A DNA stretch of 64,000 nucleotides from Sutcliffiella sp. FSL R7-0096 (GCF_038595065.1 NZ_CP152003.1:1902001-1966000); one strand, 5' to 3'; shown: positions 25,237-34,549, numbered from the stretch's first letter. Notes: a model not told the origin generated them from the sequence alone. Made by a program: numbers and translations.

Positions 25237-25698
25237 ATGATCAGCCTCCAAAGTAGCAAGGTTTTAGGAGCAACGATAAAAGATTTAATCATTCCCGCAG
25301 AACGTGTGGCACATGTACAGGTAAAAAATAATCTGGAACATGCATTATTGGTTCTTACAAAAACGGGCTATACTGCTGTACCGGTCTTAGATCCCAAGTA
25401 TAGATTGCATGGATTGGTCAGTACAACTCATATCATGGATTCCATATTGGGCTTGGAACGAATAGAGTTTGACAAATTGGAGCACATGCTAGTAGAGGAT
25501 GTAATGAATAAAGAGCTTCCGTGTTTAAATGTGAACGATACGGTCGAAAAAGGTTTGGAATTACTTGTAGACCACCCCTTTGTCTGTGTACAGGACGAGG
25601 ACAATTTGTTTGAAGGGATTTTGACTAGACGAACTATATTAGATCGTTTGCATACACACTTTCAGAAGAATAATAATGAAAAAGACCTTGAATTGTAA
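25237..25698 (+). CDS. darB: c-di-AMP-binding CBS protein DarB (YkuL)
   Basis: 153 aa, two CBS domains (about residues 10-72 and 82-140; TGYTAVPVLDPKYRLHG, and FVCVQDEDNLFEGILTRR in the second). In B. subtilis this protein (YkuL/DarB/CbpB) binds c-di-AMP and, when free, stimulates the (p)ppGpp synthetase Rel and pyruvate carboxylase, linking potassium status to metabolism. RBS AGAGAGGAAG before ATG 25237. Monocistronic with a terminator overlapping its stop codon. Confidence 0.88.
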   Translation: MISLQSSKVLGATIKDLIIPAERVAHVQVKNNLEHALLVLTKTGYTAVPVLDPKYRLHGLVSTTHIMDSILGLERIEFDKLEHMLVEDVMNKELPCLNVNDTVEKGLELLVDHPFVCVQDEDNLFEGILTRRTILDRLHTHFQKNNNEKDLEL

Positions 25699-25710
25699 GG
25701 TCTTTTTTTT
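25681..25710 (+). terminator. Terminator of darB
   Basis: AAAGACCTT/AAGGTCTTT, with the stop codon inside the structure, then a T-run. Confidence 0.85.
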
Positions 25711-25810
25711 ATGCCCACTAGCTGATGGTTGCAATATATTTGTTAATAGGTACAATTTACATAGAGGCACGAAATAGTTCGTTTGACTAATAAAGAGAGA
25801 AGGGGAAGAC

Positions 25811-27319
25811 ATGGGAACAGCAACATTAGAGAGACAAGTATTGGAACAAGCCTCTCCTAACAAAACAAAGAGGCCTTTTGTATTGGCAGCAATCATGCTC
25901 GCTATGTTCATGGCTGCCATTGAGGCTACCATCGTTTCTACAGCAATGCCTGCCATTGCAGCTGATTTAGGAGGTTTCTCATTATACAGCTGGGTATTCT
26001 CGTCCTATCTATTGATGAATGCTGTAACAGTTTTGATATATGGCAAGCTCTCCGATTTATTTGGAAGGAAGCCGATCCTTACTTTCGGTATCATCGTATT
26101 TTTAATTGGTTCACTATTATGCGGAATGGCGTCATCCATCGAGATGCTGATCGTCTTTCGGTTTATTCAAGGATTTGGTGCAGGGGCTGTCATGCCGATT
26201 GCCTCCACCATTGTCGGGGACATGTACACAAAGGAAGAAAGAGCAAAAATACAAGGGTATCTATCCAGCGTATGGGGGATCTCGGCGATACTTGGCCCTG
26301 CAATAGGGGGATTGCTGGTTCAATTTGTCAGCTGGAGATTTGTATTCTGGGTCAACATCCCACTTGGAATACTGGCAATCGTAGGATTATACTTATTTCT
26401 TCATGAGGGAGTGGAAAAGAAAAAGCACTCCATTGATTATGCAGGTGCGGGATTGTTGTTTCTGTCTGTGAGCTCATTTATGCTCGTGATGGTGGAAGGT
26501 GGGGTAAGATGGGCATGGACATCAGGCCCTGTCCTATCTCTTATCGCCCTATCTGCCGTGACCATCACCTTGTTTGTATTTCAGGAAAGAAGAGCGAAGG
26601 ATCCGATGATGCCGTTTGATATTTGGCAGGAACGGTCCATCCTAATTGCCAATACAACCTCTATGACGACAGGAGTCATGCTGATAGGGATTTCAAGCTT
26701 TCTTCCAGCTTTTGTACAAGGTGTAATGGAAAGGCCGCCGATTGTTGCAGGCTTTACACTTACAACCATGTCCATCGGTTGGCCGATTGCCGCGATGATA
26801 GCGGGCAGGCTTTTATTGAAAATAGGCTTCAGGACCACGTCCATAATTGGAGGAATAGCTTTGATTATGGGAAGCATCATATTTATGACACTCAGCCCTG
26901 ATGATGGGCCTGTGTGGGCGGCATTCGGTTCCTTTATGATTGGAATAGGAATGGGCTTTTCCACAACGGCATTTATCGTTTCCATCCAAAGTAATGTTCC
27001 ATGGCAGAAGCGTGGGGTGGCAACCGCTTCGAATATGTTTATGAGAACACTAGGAAGTACGATTGGTGCTGCATTACTTGGGGGAATATTAAATTCGCGC
27101 ATTCAGGAGCATTTGCGAGAGAATGGGGCGGTAGAACAATTTTCTCTTGATTCTACGACTCTGTTGTTAAACGAAGAACAACGAAATCAATTATCTGACT
27201 CCATGAAGGTCCTGCTGCAGGACGGGCTGACTTCAGCGCTGCATACGGTATATTTGGTTGTTGCAGGGTTTGCTGTCATAAGCTTTTTGTTGATTTTACT
27301 CCTGCCTAAAAAAGAATAA
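25811..27319 (+). CDS. MFS drug:H+ antiporter, DHA2 (14-span) type
   Basis: 502 aa with 14 hydrophobic spans, the EmrB/QacA type of multidrug exporter. Motif A reads GKLSDLFGRKP, motif C is in WGISAILGPAIGG, and the first span has the acidic AAIEATIVSTAMPAI (motif D1). Exports cationic or amphipathic compounds with proton exchange; substrate unknown. RBS AGGGGAAG before ATG 25811. Stand-alone with its own terminator; not part of the conserved B. subtilis order here. Confidence 0.85.
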   Translation: MGTATLERQVLEQASPNKTKRPFVLAAIMLAMFMAAIEATIVSTAMPAIAADLGGFSLYSWVFSSYLLMNAVTVLIYGKLSDLFGRKPILTFGIIVFLIGSLLCGMASSIEMLIVFRFIQGFGAGAVMPIASTIVGDMYTKEERAKIQGYLSSVWGISAILGPAIGGLLVQFVSWRFVFWVNIPLGILAIVGLYLFLHEGVEKKKHSIDYAGAGLLFLSVSSFMLVMVEGGVRWAWTSGPVLSLIALSAVTITLFVFQERRAKDPMMPFDIWQERSILIANTTSMTTGVMLIGISSFLPAFVQGVMERPPIVAGFTLTTMSIGWPIAAMIAGRLLLKIGFRTTSIIGGIALIMGSIIFMTLSPDDGPVWAAFGSFMIGIGMGFSTTAFIVSIQSNVPWQKRGVATASNMFMRTLGSTIGAALLGGILNSRIQEHLRENGAVEQFSLDSTTLLLNEEQRNQLSDSMKVLLQDGLTSALHTVYLVVAGFAVISFLLILLLPKKE

Positions 27320-27325
27320 TGGAGG

Positions 27326-27359
27326 TACCGGTATTCACTAGGAATATCGGTATTTTTTT
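27326..27359 (+). terminator. Terminator of the MFS gene
   Basis: TACCGGTATTC/GAATATCGGTA and seven T. Confidence 0.85.
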
Positions 27360-27380
27360 GGTAGATGCAAAACTTGATGG

Positions 27381-27685
27381 GATGAAGCCCTCAGTGGAGC
27401 GGAAATGGAGGGAGAGAGGTCCTCATGGGGGGATTGAAGACCTCAGAGGAGCGGAAATAGAGGGAGTGGGGTCCTCATAGGATGGATGAAGACCTCAGTG
27501 TAGCGGAAGTAGAAGGAGAGAGGTTTTCATAGTGGTGATGAAGACCTCAGTGTAGCGGAAGTAGAGGGAGAGAGGTCCTTATAGGATGGATGAAGACTTC
27601 AGTGTAGTGAAAGTAGAAGGGGAGAGGTCTTCATAGTGGTGATGAAGACCTCAGTGTAGCGGAAATAAAAGAAGAGAGGTTCACA
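27381..27685. repeat. Tandem array, six units of 52 bp
   Basis: Units start with GATGAAG (or GATTGAAG) at 27381, 27432, 27485, 27537, 27589 and 27641, spacing 51-53 bp. Each has GACCTCAG near its start and GAGAGGTC near its end, which can pair as a stem of up to 11 bp (ATGAAGACCTC with GAGGTCTTCAT) around a 22-nt purine-rich loop. A diverged half unit may follow to about 27770. Lies between convergent genes; no coding potential. Confidence 0.88.
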
Positions 27686-27799
27686 CCCGAGACCAAAAAC
27701 CTCCGCGACCTGGAAACTCAGCGAAAGAGGCCTTCATACAACTTATCAGACCTCTTTGAAGTGGAGCCATTTTTGGAGAGTAAAGCTGCGATAAACAAG

Positions 27800-28543
27800 T
27801 TAGATGATTAGTATTCTCACAATCAAGTATCCTAAAAGAAAAACGGAGAAACCACTAAGTATCTTTTTCCATGGAAGAAATGAGACCCTGTCCGCTAGTC
27901 GAACAGCTGTCTGAGCCCCCAGTAAAGACCCGGTGCCAAGAGCCAAACCAACCCTCCAATCAAAATGTCCCATTGAAAAGTAAACGATAAAGGAAACAAA
28001 ACAGCTTGAAAAGGTTTGTAGTCTGGTAAGCCCAATGCTAGTAAGGAAAGAGTATCCAGCATTTAAGAAGGAATGCATGAGCAGTGTGGCTTGCCCAGGA
28101 CCGAATAATCCGTCAAAAGCACCTATTCCAATATAGGTGGGGTAAAAGAGTTTTGGCGGGGAATCGTCATTTTTCTGAGGAGTAAGGCGTGACTTTAAGA
28201 TATTCAGGGATGTGGCTAGAAACATTAGTACCAAAGCAACCCTTAGAAGGATTTCCTCCGTCAAAAAGGATGCAAGCAAAGCACCCATTATTCCACCAAT
28301 AATAGTATAAGGTACAATTGATAAACCGAGCTTGACATTAACTTCTTTTCTTTTCCAAATTGTATAGAAGCTGGAGAATGAACTGAATGTGTTGGAAAAT
28401 TTGTTTGCAGCAATAGCGGTATGGATTGGAACTCCAAGCAGCAACATGGATGGCAGGTTGATTAGGCCGCCACCTCCTCCGAATGTACCGATGAATGTTG
28501 CAATAAAACCAATTACAATAAAAATATAAAAAGGCGTTTCCAT
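27800..28543 (-). CDS. TauE/SafE (TSUP) family anion permease
   Basis: 247 aa, about eight spans in two repeats, each beginning with a glycine-rich GTFGGGGGLINLPSMLLLG-type motif (GGGGGLINLP and GAFDGLFGPGQA). The family exports sulfite, sulfonates or sulfoacetate, or imports related anions. RBS GGAGGAG before ATG 28543. It is divergent from the LysR regulator ccpC, with 108 bp between; the LysR product here is recognisably CcpC, so a regulatory link is not implied. Confidence 0.82.
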   Translation of the reverse strand: METPFYIFIVIGFIATFIGTFGGGGGLINLPSMLLLGVPIHTAIAANKFSNTFSSFSSFYTIWKRKEVNVKLGLSIVPYTIIGGIMGALLASFLTEEILLRVALVLMFLATSLNILKSRLTPQKNDDSPPKLFYPTYIGIGAFDGLFGPGQATLLMHSFLNAGYSFLTSIGLTRLQTFSSCFVSFIVYFSMGHFDWRVGLALGTGSLLGAQTAVRLADRVSFLPWKKILSGFSVFLLGYLIVRILII

Positions 28544-28651
28544 TATTTTCTCCTCCTTCCCTCCTGCTTTATTGTATGGTTATTAAAGTCATAATGAAAT
28601 TACATAAATATTAAGATATACTATAAGAAAAACTTATATCGAGGTTATAGC

Positions 28652-29536
28652 ATGAATACATCAGAATTTCAGATCTTGGCCGTTCTAGCCAAAGAAAAGA
28701 ACATGAGAAAAGCAGCGGAGCGCCTATTTGTCTCTCAACCTGCACTCTCTCAGAGATTACAATCTATTGAGAAGACCTGGAATACCAAAATCTTTATCAG
28801 GACACAAAAAGGGTTGCTGATTACACCTGCAGGGGAGAAGATTGTAGAGTTTGCTGAAGAGGTGTTGGCAAAGAATGCAAAAGTAAGGGAAGAAATAACA
28901 TCCCTTGATAAAGAAGTGTATGGAACACTGAAGATTGCAGTTGCGACCATCATTGGCCAGTACTGGCTGCCAAAGGTTCTGAAAAGATTTATACAAAAAT
29001 ATCCAAATGCGAAAGTTTCCCTTGTAACAGGATGGAGTAGTGATATTGTAAAAAGTCTGTATGAAGATGAGGTGCATGTGGGGATTATTCGGGGAAATCC
29101 GGAATGGAAGGGTGTAAAAAAACATCTTCTTAAAGACAATTTATACCTGGTGGATACAGAGATTGAAGAGCTTTCAGAACTTGAGCATACAGAAAGGCCA
29201 TTTATTCAGTTCAAAAGTGATTCCACCTACTATCAAGAGATCCAGGTTTGGTGGCACAAAAAGTTTCAAGCGCCGCCTAAACGGACAATAGTGGTGGATC
29301 AAATTGAAACATGTAAGCAAATGGCTCTTAACGGGATTGGTTATGCGATATTACCTTCCATAACGTTGAAGGATGATTATGAGAACATCAAAAAAATTCC
29401 CCTTGAAGAAGATGATGTCTCCAACCTTCACCGAGATACCTGGCTGATCGGATATGAGTCTGCATTTAACCTGAAGCAGGTGCAAGCATTCATGGATATC
29501 GTAACGGAATACCAAATAGCAAACAATCAAGAATAG
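28652..29536 (+). CDS. ccpC: Catabolite control protein C, LysR family
   Basis: 294 aa. N-terminal winged helix (RKAAERLFVSQPALSQRL) and C-terminal inducer domain. Matches B. subtilis CcpC in VATIIGQYWLPKVLKRF, NPEWKGVKK and ERPFIQFKSDSTY. CcpC represses citB and citZ (TCA branch) and responds to citrate. In B. subtilis, ccpC follows ykuL directly; here an MFS gene, a tandem array and a permease lie between. Start ATG 28652, with GAGG upstream in ATCGAGGTTATAGC. Confidence 0.88.
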   Translation: MNTSEFQILAVLAKEKNMRKAAERLFVSQPALSQRLQSIEKTWNTKIFIRTQKGLLITPAGEKIVEFAEEVLAKNAKVREEITSLDKEVYGTLKIAVATIIGQYWLPKVLKRFIQKYPNAKVSLVTGWSSDIVKSLYEDEVHVGIIRGNPEWKGVKKHLLKDNLYLVDTEIEELSELEHTERPFIQFKSDSTYYQEIQVWWHKKFQAPPKRTIVVDQIETCKQMALNGIGYAILPSITLKDDYENIKKIPLEEDDVSNLHRDTWLIGYESAFNLKQVQAFMDIVTEYQIANNQE

Positions 29537-29618
29537 ATTTTATTGGATAATCCCTCCCACTAGTAGTAATATATAAACTTGAGAAACTAGACTGAAGATT
29601 AAGGTGGAACGATTTTAT

Positions 29619-30452
29619 ATGGAATGGAAGAATATTTATCGTGGTATTTTAATGGGAATCTGTGATGTAGTCCCTGGAGTGAGTGGTGGTACCATTGCTT
29701 TTATCCTTGGAATTTATGATCGGTTGATTGAGGCGATCAGTGGTTTTTTCAGTAAGGATTGGGCCAAACACCTTAAGTTCCTTATACCTTTAGGAATTGG
29801 GATTGTATCAGCACTGTTGCTTTTCAGTCATATCCTTGACTATTTATTGAAAACATACCCAGAACCTACTCATTTTTTATTTTTGGGATTGATCATTGGT
29901 GTATTGCCATTATTGGCAAAAGAGTCCGACATGAGGAATACCTTTACCGCAAGGCACTATATTGCATTAATAATTCCCCTTGTTTTGGTGGCATCCATGG
30001 CGTTTTTACAGGAATCCACCAGGCCTGTCATTGAAACATTGTCCCTCAGTTCTGCCATTAGTTTGTTTTTTGCTGGGTGGCTGGCAAGTATGAGTATGTT
30101 GCTTCCAGGGATAAGCGGATCACTTGTTCTATTGATTTTAGGATATTATGCGACAGCAATAGCTGCTTTGAAGGGGTTGAACTTGCCGATTATTCTTGTA
30201 ATCGGTGCAGGGGTTGCCATCGGGTTTATCGTATCAAGTAAAGTTATTAAGTATGTACTTCACCATTATCCTAAGATGACCTTTGCTGCGATTATCGGGC
30301 TTGTGATGGGTTCCACTGCAGTGGTGTACCAAGGCTTTTCATCAAGTATGCTTGTGAATGTTGTTTGCGTACTGACCTTCATTGCAGGTGTTATCATTGT
30401 CCAATTCATTGCCAGAACGAATGAAAGAATGGTACAAAAAAGAGAAGTTTAA
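29619..30452 (+). CDS. popT: DUF368 polyprenyl-phosphate transporter (PopT-like)
   Basis: 277 aa from ATG 29619, a polytopic membrane protein with two DUF368 repeats. Diagnostic: GICDVVPGVSGGTIAFILG near the start and SMLLPGISGSLVLLILG near the middle. Proteins of this family return undecaprenyl phosphate to the cytoplasmic face for wall polymer synthesis. AAGGTGG at 29600 is 12 bp from the ATG 29619; GTG 29604 is an alternative. The stop codon is embedded in the terminator stem duplicated by element copy C. Confidence 0.8.
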   Translation: MEWKNIYRGILMGICDVVPGVSGGTIAFILGIYDRLIEAISGFFSKDWAKHLKFLIPLGIGIVSALLLFSHILDYLLKTYPEPTHFLFLGLIIGVLPLLAKESDMRNTFTARHYIALIIPLVLVASMAFLQESTRPVIETLSLSSAISLFFAGWLASMSMLLPGISGSLVLLILGYYATAIAALKGLNLPIILVIGAGVAIGFIVSSKVIKYVLHHYPKMTFAAIIGLVMGSTAVVYQGFSSSMLVNVVCVLTFIAGVIIVQFIARTNERMVQKREV

Positions 30453-30462
30453 AAACTTCTCT

Positions 30463-30680
30463 CAGTGTGTAGACAAAGTTATTTAATCTTCAAGATATGC
30501 AAATATCATGTTGATCGTAGTGGAAGAAGCGCAGACTCCTGCGGGAGGAAGGGACATGGGAGACCCCGCAGGGCGTAGCCCGAGGAGGCTCCCGGACCGC
30601 CCGCGGAAAGCGAAGCGTCTGAAACGTAGATCAACAATTATATGCAATTCCAAAAATAAATTGGGTTTGTCAACAGTCTG
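30463..30680 (+). mobile_element. Terminator-inserted repeat element (family 1), copy C
   Basis: 218 bp from CAGTGTGTAGACAAAG to GTTTGTCAACAGTCTG. Flanked by an exact 22-bp direct repeat, 30441-30462 and 30681-30702: a terminator hairpin (AGAGAAGTTT/AAACTTCTCT, loop AA). The left copy contains the popT stop codon; only the right has the T-run (to 30709). The core lies between GTTGATC and GATCAAC. Best-preserved copy. Confidence 0.92.
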
Positions 30681-30709
30681 AGAGAAGTTTAAAAACTTCT
30701 CTTTTTTTT
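30681..30709 (+). terminator. Rho-independent terminator, right-hand copy at element C
   Basis: AGAGAAGTTT/AAACTTCTCT, two-base loop, eight T. Terminates popT transcripts after the inserted element. Confidence 0.88.
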
Positions 30710-30730
30710 GAGAGAGAAAGTATAAAATCC

Positions 30731-30795
30731 TGTCCCGTTCCAGGAGCTTCGCTTGCCTGCGGGCTTGCCGAGGAGACTCAAGGTCGCCCTCTAGA
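30731..30795 (-). repeat. Decayed core fragment of family 1
   Basis: CCCGTTCCAGGAGCTTCGCTT followed by CCTGCGGGC (shown here as separate words in the core of copy A), in the same orientation as copy A, then similarity is lost. No ends or direct repeats remain. Lies 20 bp after copy C's terminator. Confidence 0.65.
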
Positions 30796-30845
30796 TAAGT
30801 GTTGCCATTTGCGGAAAGGAACAGGGGCGATTAACCAACCAGTTT

Positions 30846-30890
30846 ATTACTCGGTTTTTTTACATGGAAATAAGTGAGTAATTTTTTTAC
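30846..30890 (+). promoter_or_regulatory. Inverted repeat with T-run upstream of dapH
   Basis: ATTACTC (30846-30852) and GAGTAAT (30876-30882) enclose 23 bases and are followed by a T-run, immediately before the dapH -35. Could be a weak terminator or an operator; unresolved. Confidence 0.35.
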
Positions 30891-30919
30891 TTGTCACACT
30901 TTTCTTTGTTTGATAGAGT
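30891..30919 (+). promoter_or_regulatory. Sigma-A promoter of dapH
   Basis: TTGTCA, 17-bp spacer, TAGAGT, 40 bp before the ATG. Confidence 0.55.
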
Positions 30920-30959
30920 AAAGGGATAAAGACTTTATTGTTTTAGGAGGATTACATAA

Positions 30960-31669
30960 TGAAAATGATGGACGCAAACGAGATTATTTCTTTTATTCAA
31001 AACAGTACTAAATCTACACCTGTAAAGGTTTATGTGAAAGGGGAGGTAGAAGGTATCGACTTTGGTGCTTCTTCCAAAACTTTCTTAAATGGCAATAGTG
31101 GAGTGATATTCGGTGAGTGGGCTGATATTGAAGCGGCACTGAAAGCAAACGAAACGAAGATTGAAGACTTTGTCGTGGAAAACGACCGTCGCAACTCTGC
31201 TATTCCTCTTTTGGACATGAAAGGGGTAAAAGCTCGTATCGAGCCTGGCGCAATCATTCGTGACCAAGTAGAAATCGGCGACAATGCTGTCATCATGATG
31301 GGAGCTTCTATCAATATCGGTTCCGTGGTTGGAGAAGGAACCATGATTGATATGAACGTAGTACTAGGAGGACGAGCTACAGTCGGCAAAAACTGCCACA
31401 TTGGTGCAGGGTCTGTACTTGCTGGAGTAATCGAGCCGCCTTCCGCAAAACCGGTTGTCATTGAAGACGACGTGGTAATCGGAGCAAACGCAGTAGTACT
31501 TGAGGGTGTAACGGTTGGAAAAGGCGCAGTTGTAGCAGCAGGTGCCATTGTTATTGACGATGTGGCACCATACACGGTGGTTGCCGGAACACCTGCAAAG
31601 AAAATCAAAGAAATTGATGAAAAGACGAAATCCAAAACAGAAATTAAACAAGAACTTCGTCAACTTTAA
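30960..31669 (+). CDS. dapH: Tetrahydrodipicolinate N-acetyltransferase
   Basis: 236 aa. Transfers acetyl from acetyl-CoA to tetrahydrodipicolinate in the acetylase branch of lysine/diaminopimelate synthesis. N-terminal DapH domain (about 1-90) then a left-handed beta helix of hexapeptide repeats ([22 protein letters not shown]; in short [24 protein letters not shown]) and the C-terminal [22 protein letters not shown] before ATG 30960. With the next gene it makes two consecutive steps; both are the ykuQ-ykuR pair of B. subtilis. Confidence 0.92.
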
Positions 31670-31734
31670 AATATCGATGAGGAAAGGCGTGGGTGATTAC
31701 TCCACGTCTTTTTCTTAGAAAGAGAGGTAGAATC

Positions 31735-32865
31735 GTGTCAAATTTGATCAATCCCTTCATTCAGATAAGAAGAGACTTACATCAAATTCCGGAAAAGGGA
31801 TTTCAGGAAACAAAAACGCAAGGATACTTGCTTCAATACATTCAGAATCTTCCCCAGGACCATATGGAAATAAAAATATGGGAGACTGGGATTTTTGTAA
31901 GAGTGAAGGGAACCAATTCTTCTAAAACCATCGGTTACAGAGCGGATATTGATGGCTTGCCAATCAACGAAGAGACAGAGTTATCTTTTCATTCGCTTCA
32001 CGAGGGGATGATGCATGCATGCGGTCATGATATGCATATGAGTATAGCTCTAGGGATCCTGACGCATTATTCTCAACATCCCCCTAAAGATAACCTGCTT
32101 TTCATGTTTCAGCCAGCTGAAGAGGGCCCGGGTGGGGCTCTGCCCATGATTCAATCTGATATCTTCAAAGCATGGAAGCCTGATATGATTGTTGCTCTCC
32201 ATATCGCTCCTGAATATCCGGTTGGGACGATCGCGACTAAACCAGGTTTACTATTTGCAAACACATCCGAATTATTCATTGATCTCAAAGGCCGGGGAGG
32301 TCATGCGGCTTACCCGCATCAAACAAATGATATGGTGGTTGCCGCGTGTTCATTAGTAACGCAATTACAGACTGTCATTGCACGAAATGTAGATCCGCTT
32401 GACAGCGCCGTAATAACTGTAGGGAAGATCACAGGCGGTACTGTACAAAATATCATAGCCGAACGTGCAAGACTGGAAGGTACCATACGTACACTTTCTG
32501 TTGAAAGCATGAAAAAGGTCAAGGAACGTATAGAAGCACTTGTCCATGGTGTAGAAGTCGGCTTTAACTGCGAAACATCCATCGACTATGGTAGCATGTA
32601 CCATCAAGTGGATAATGATCATGCCCTGACAGAAGAGTTCATGCAGTATGTTGTGAAAAACACCAATACAAATGTGGTGGAATGTAAGGAGGCCATGACA
32701 GGCGAAGATTACGGGTACATGATTGAAAATATTCCCGGATTTATGTTCTGGCTTGGGGCAGAATCTCCATATGGATTGCATCATTCAAAACTTAATCCGA
32801 ATGAAGATGCAATCGGTGTTGCCATCAGTACTATTATTTCCTACATTAATTTTAAAGCGAACTGA
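31735..32865 (+). CDS. ykuR: N-acetyldiaminopimelate deacetylase
   Basis: 376 aa from GTG 31735 (AGAGAGG upstream); the more distant ATG at 31693 overlaps nothing useful. M20 metallopeptidase-fold deacetylase that removes acetyl from N-acetyl-LL-diaminopimelate. Metal ligands in HACGHDMHM and PAEEGPGG, dimerisation domain about residues 175-290, later GEDYGYM and GLHHSKLNP. Operon partner of dapH; its product feeds lysine and peptidoglycan. Confidence 0.9.
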   Translation: MSNLINPFIQIRRDLHQIPEKGFQETKTQGYLLQYIQNLPQDHMEIKIWETGIFVRVKGTNSSKTIGYRADIDGLPINEETELSFHSLHEGMMHACGHDMHMSIALGILTHYSQHPPKDNLLFMFQPAEEGPGGALPMIQSDIFKAWKPDMIVALHIAPEYPVGTIATKPGLLFANTSELFIDLKGRGGHAAYPHQTNDMVVAACSLVTQLQTVIARNVDPLDSAVITVGKITGGTVQNIIAERARLEGTIRTLSVESMKKVKERIEALVHGVEVGFNCETSIDYGSMYHQVDNDHALTEEFMQYVVKNTNTNVVECKEAMTGEDYGYMIENIPGFMFWLGAESPYGLHHSKLNPNEDAIGVAISTIISYINFKAN

Positions 32866-32936
32866 CAAAATCCATCTTCTCTTTAGTATAAAAAGGCGAA
32901 TTCAAGCCACATTAACAAAGAGGAGGTGGATTACAT

Positions 32937-33182
32937 ATGCCAAAAATCGGTGTAGAACAATCCTTGACAGATGTTCAAGAAGCTTTGCAGCAAAAAGGCT
33001 ACGATGTTGTTCAATTGACGAACGAAAACGATGCTAAGGGCTGTGACTGCTGTGTGGTAACAGGTATAGACAATAATGTAATGGGTATCTCCAATAGTGT
33101 CACGGCTGGTTCTGTAATTGAAGCCAGTGGAATGACAGCTGACCAGATTTGCCAACAGGTGGAAAGCAGAATCAACCATTAA
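32937..33182 (+). CDS. ykuS: UPF0180 protein YkuS
   Basis: 81 aa, acidic, with [19 protein letters not shown] and the cysteine cluster GCDCCVVTG near residue 35. Function unknown. RBS GAGGAGGTG before ATG 32937. It follows ykuR as in B. subtilis and is closed by a terminator, so probably the last gene of the dapH operon. Confidence 0.9.
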   Translation: MPKIGVEQSLTDVQEALQQKGYDVVQLTNENDAKGCDCCVVTGIDNNVMGISNSVTAGSVIEASGMTADQICQQVESRINH

Positions 33183-33183
33183 A

Positions 33184-33208
33184 AAAGAGCCGAGCTGGCT
33201 CTTTTTTT
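33184..33208 (+). terminator. Terminator of ykuS
   Basis: AAAGAGCC/GGCTCTTT, five-base loop, then T-run. Confidence 0.88.
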
Positions 33209-33331
33209 GTTGCTTCGACTTTGGTTTGGGACCTCTATTCATAGGGGGTCTATGATCAATGGAAGGATGAAGATATTTTTAATGAATAAAGTGGTTTCGG
33301 CATTTCTACTAATCAACGAGCTGCTGTAAGC

Positions 33332-33366
33332 AAAAAAAGTCCAGAGTGTGTGTGCGCTCTGGACTT
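33332..33366 (-). terminator. Terminator of the MscS gene
   Basis: On the minus strand, AAGTCCAGAG/CTCTGGACTT with a 9-base loop and a T-run (the A-run 33332-33338). Confidence 0.88.
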
Positions 33367-33378
33367 CCAATAAAAAAT

Positions 33379-34218
33379 TTAATCCTTTTTCTCAATATAG
33401 ACCTGATGAGGAAACGGAATGTCGATTCCATTTGCGTCAAGCGCTTCTTTAAGGGTTTTGCGCAACTTGCGCTCTACTGCCCATTGTTGCATGTTGTCCG
33501 TTTTGGCGATAATGCGGATGACTACATCAGAGTCACCGAGGCCTTGAACGCCTACAACGTTTGGTCCCTCAATGATTGTTTCATCTTCTGCAGCAACCTG
33601 GTCACACACGCTTTGCATAACTTGGATGGCAGTATCGATATTGTCATCATAAGAAATGCCTATATCGACAAGAGCCCGCATATTTCCTCTGGAATGATTG
33701 GTTAAATTGGATATTTCACGATTGGGTACATAATGTAGGGAACCATCAAAATCCCTGATTTTAGTCGTACGCAAACCAACCTCTTCCACAATTCCTGAAA
33801 AGCCTGCGGTTGTAACATAGTCATCCACATCGACCTGCTTTTCTAATAGTAGAAAGAACCCAGTCACGACATCACTGACGATGCCTTGAGCGCCGAATCC
33901 AATGGCAAGGCCTACAACCCCAGCCCCAGCCAAAATAGCAGTGGTTTCTACTGCAAATACGTTTTCGAGTACCATTATCACAAGGAAAAATATTAAAGCA
34001 TATGTAAAAATGTTTATCGTAAGTTTCTCAAGTGTCTTGGCTCTTCCTAGGGAAATTCCTTGTCTTTCTGTAGCTCTATTGAAGGTGCGGGAAATTATTT
34101 TAGTCCCAATAGACTTCACAATTGCATACACGATAAGGATTACTAGTAATTTGAGTAAGATAACCCCTGCGGCAATCAAGATAGCATAAATGTCAATGTT
34201 AGATAGATCAAATACCAT
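33379..34218 (-). CDS. ykuT: MscS family mechanosensitive channel (YkuT)
   Basis: 279 aa. Three N-terminal spans; the third (about residues 85-115) has the glycine/alanine-rich pore helix AGAGVVGLAIGFGAQGIVSD in parts (GAGVVGLAIG, GAQGIVSD), followed by the beta domain with GIVEEVGLRTTKIRD and VPNREISN, and a C-terminal alpha/beta vestibule. Opens under membrane tension during osmotic downshift. RBS GAAGGGAG before ATG 34218. Lies on the opposite strand to its neighbours. Confidence 0.9.
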   Translation of the reverse strand: MVFDLSNIDIYAILIAAGVILLKLLVILIVYAIVKSIGTKIISRTFNRATERQGISLGRAKTLEKLTINIFTYALIFFLVIMVLENVFAVETTAILAGAGVVGLAIGFGAQGIVSDVVTGFFLLLEKQVDVDDYVTTAGFSGIVEEVGLRTTKIRDFDGSLHYVPNREISNLTNHSRGNMRALVDIGISYDDNIDTAIQVMQSVCDQVAAEDETIIEGPNVVGVQGLGDSDVVIRIIAKTDNMQQWAVERKLRKTLKEALDANGIDIPFPHQVYIEKKD

Positions 34219-34498
34219 TAAACTTAAACTCCCTTCTCTGTTGTGGAAAAAATGATAATTAGTTCTAATAAGGCATTATAAAGTATTCAGGACTGAAAAC
34301 CAAATTATTTATAGGATGTGAACGGATAAGCTTTTTACTTTTTCCTAAAAGTAAAGAATGTTATTATAAGTATGGAGAAAAAATTCCCATTAAACTCTAA
34401 GGTTACATTTTTAATCTTAAGGGAATACCAACAAGGTGAAAATGGAGAAGGTTATATGATTTGCTTTTGGTCTAAATTAAATTAATTATCATTTAACA

Positions 34499-34527
34499 TT
34501 GACTAAAAATAAAGAGTGGTTTATAAT
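34499..34527 (+). promoter_or_regulatory. Sigma-A promoter of ykuU
   Basis: TTGACT, 17-bp spacer, perfect TATAAT. About 80 bp upstream of the ATG. Confidence 0.8.
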
Positions 34528-34549
34528 AGTTGATGTTGATTAAATAACT

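Noticed and set aside
27381-27685. CRISPR array
   Set aside because: Complete units repeat at 52 bp without unique spacers; no cas genes nearby.
30463-30680. Group IIC intron (these insert after terminators)
   Set aside because: Far too short, no intron domain V or reverse transcriptase seen, and group II introns do not duplicate the hairpin.
30840-30959. Lysine riboswitch upstream of dapH
   Set aside because: The leader after the predicted promoter is about 35 nt, too short for the aptamer; no L-box motifs.
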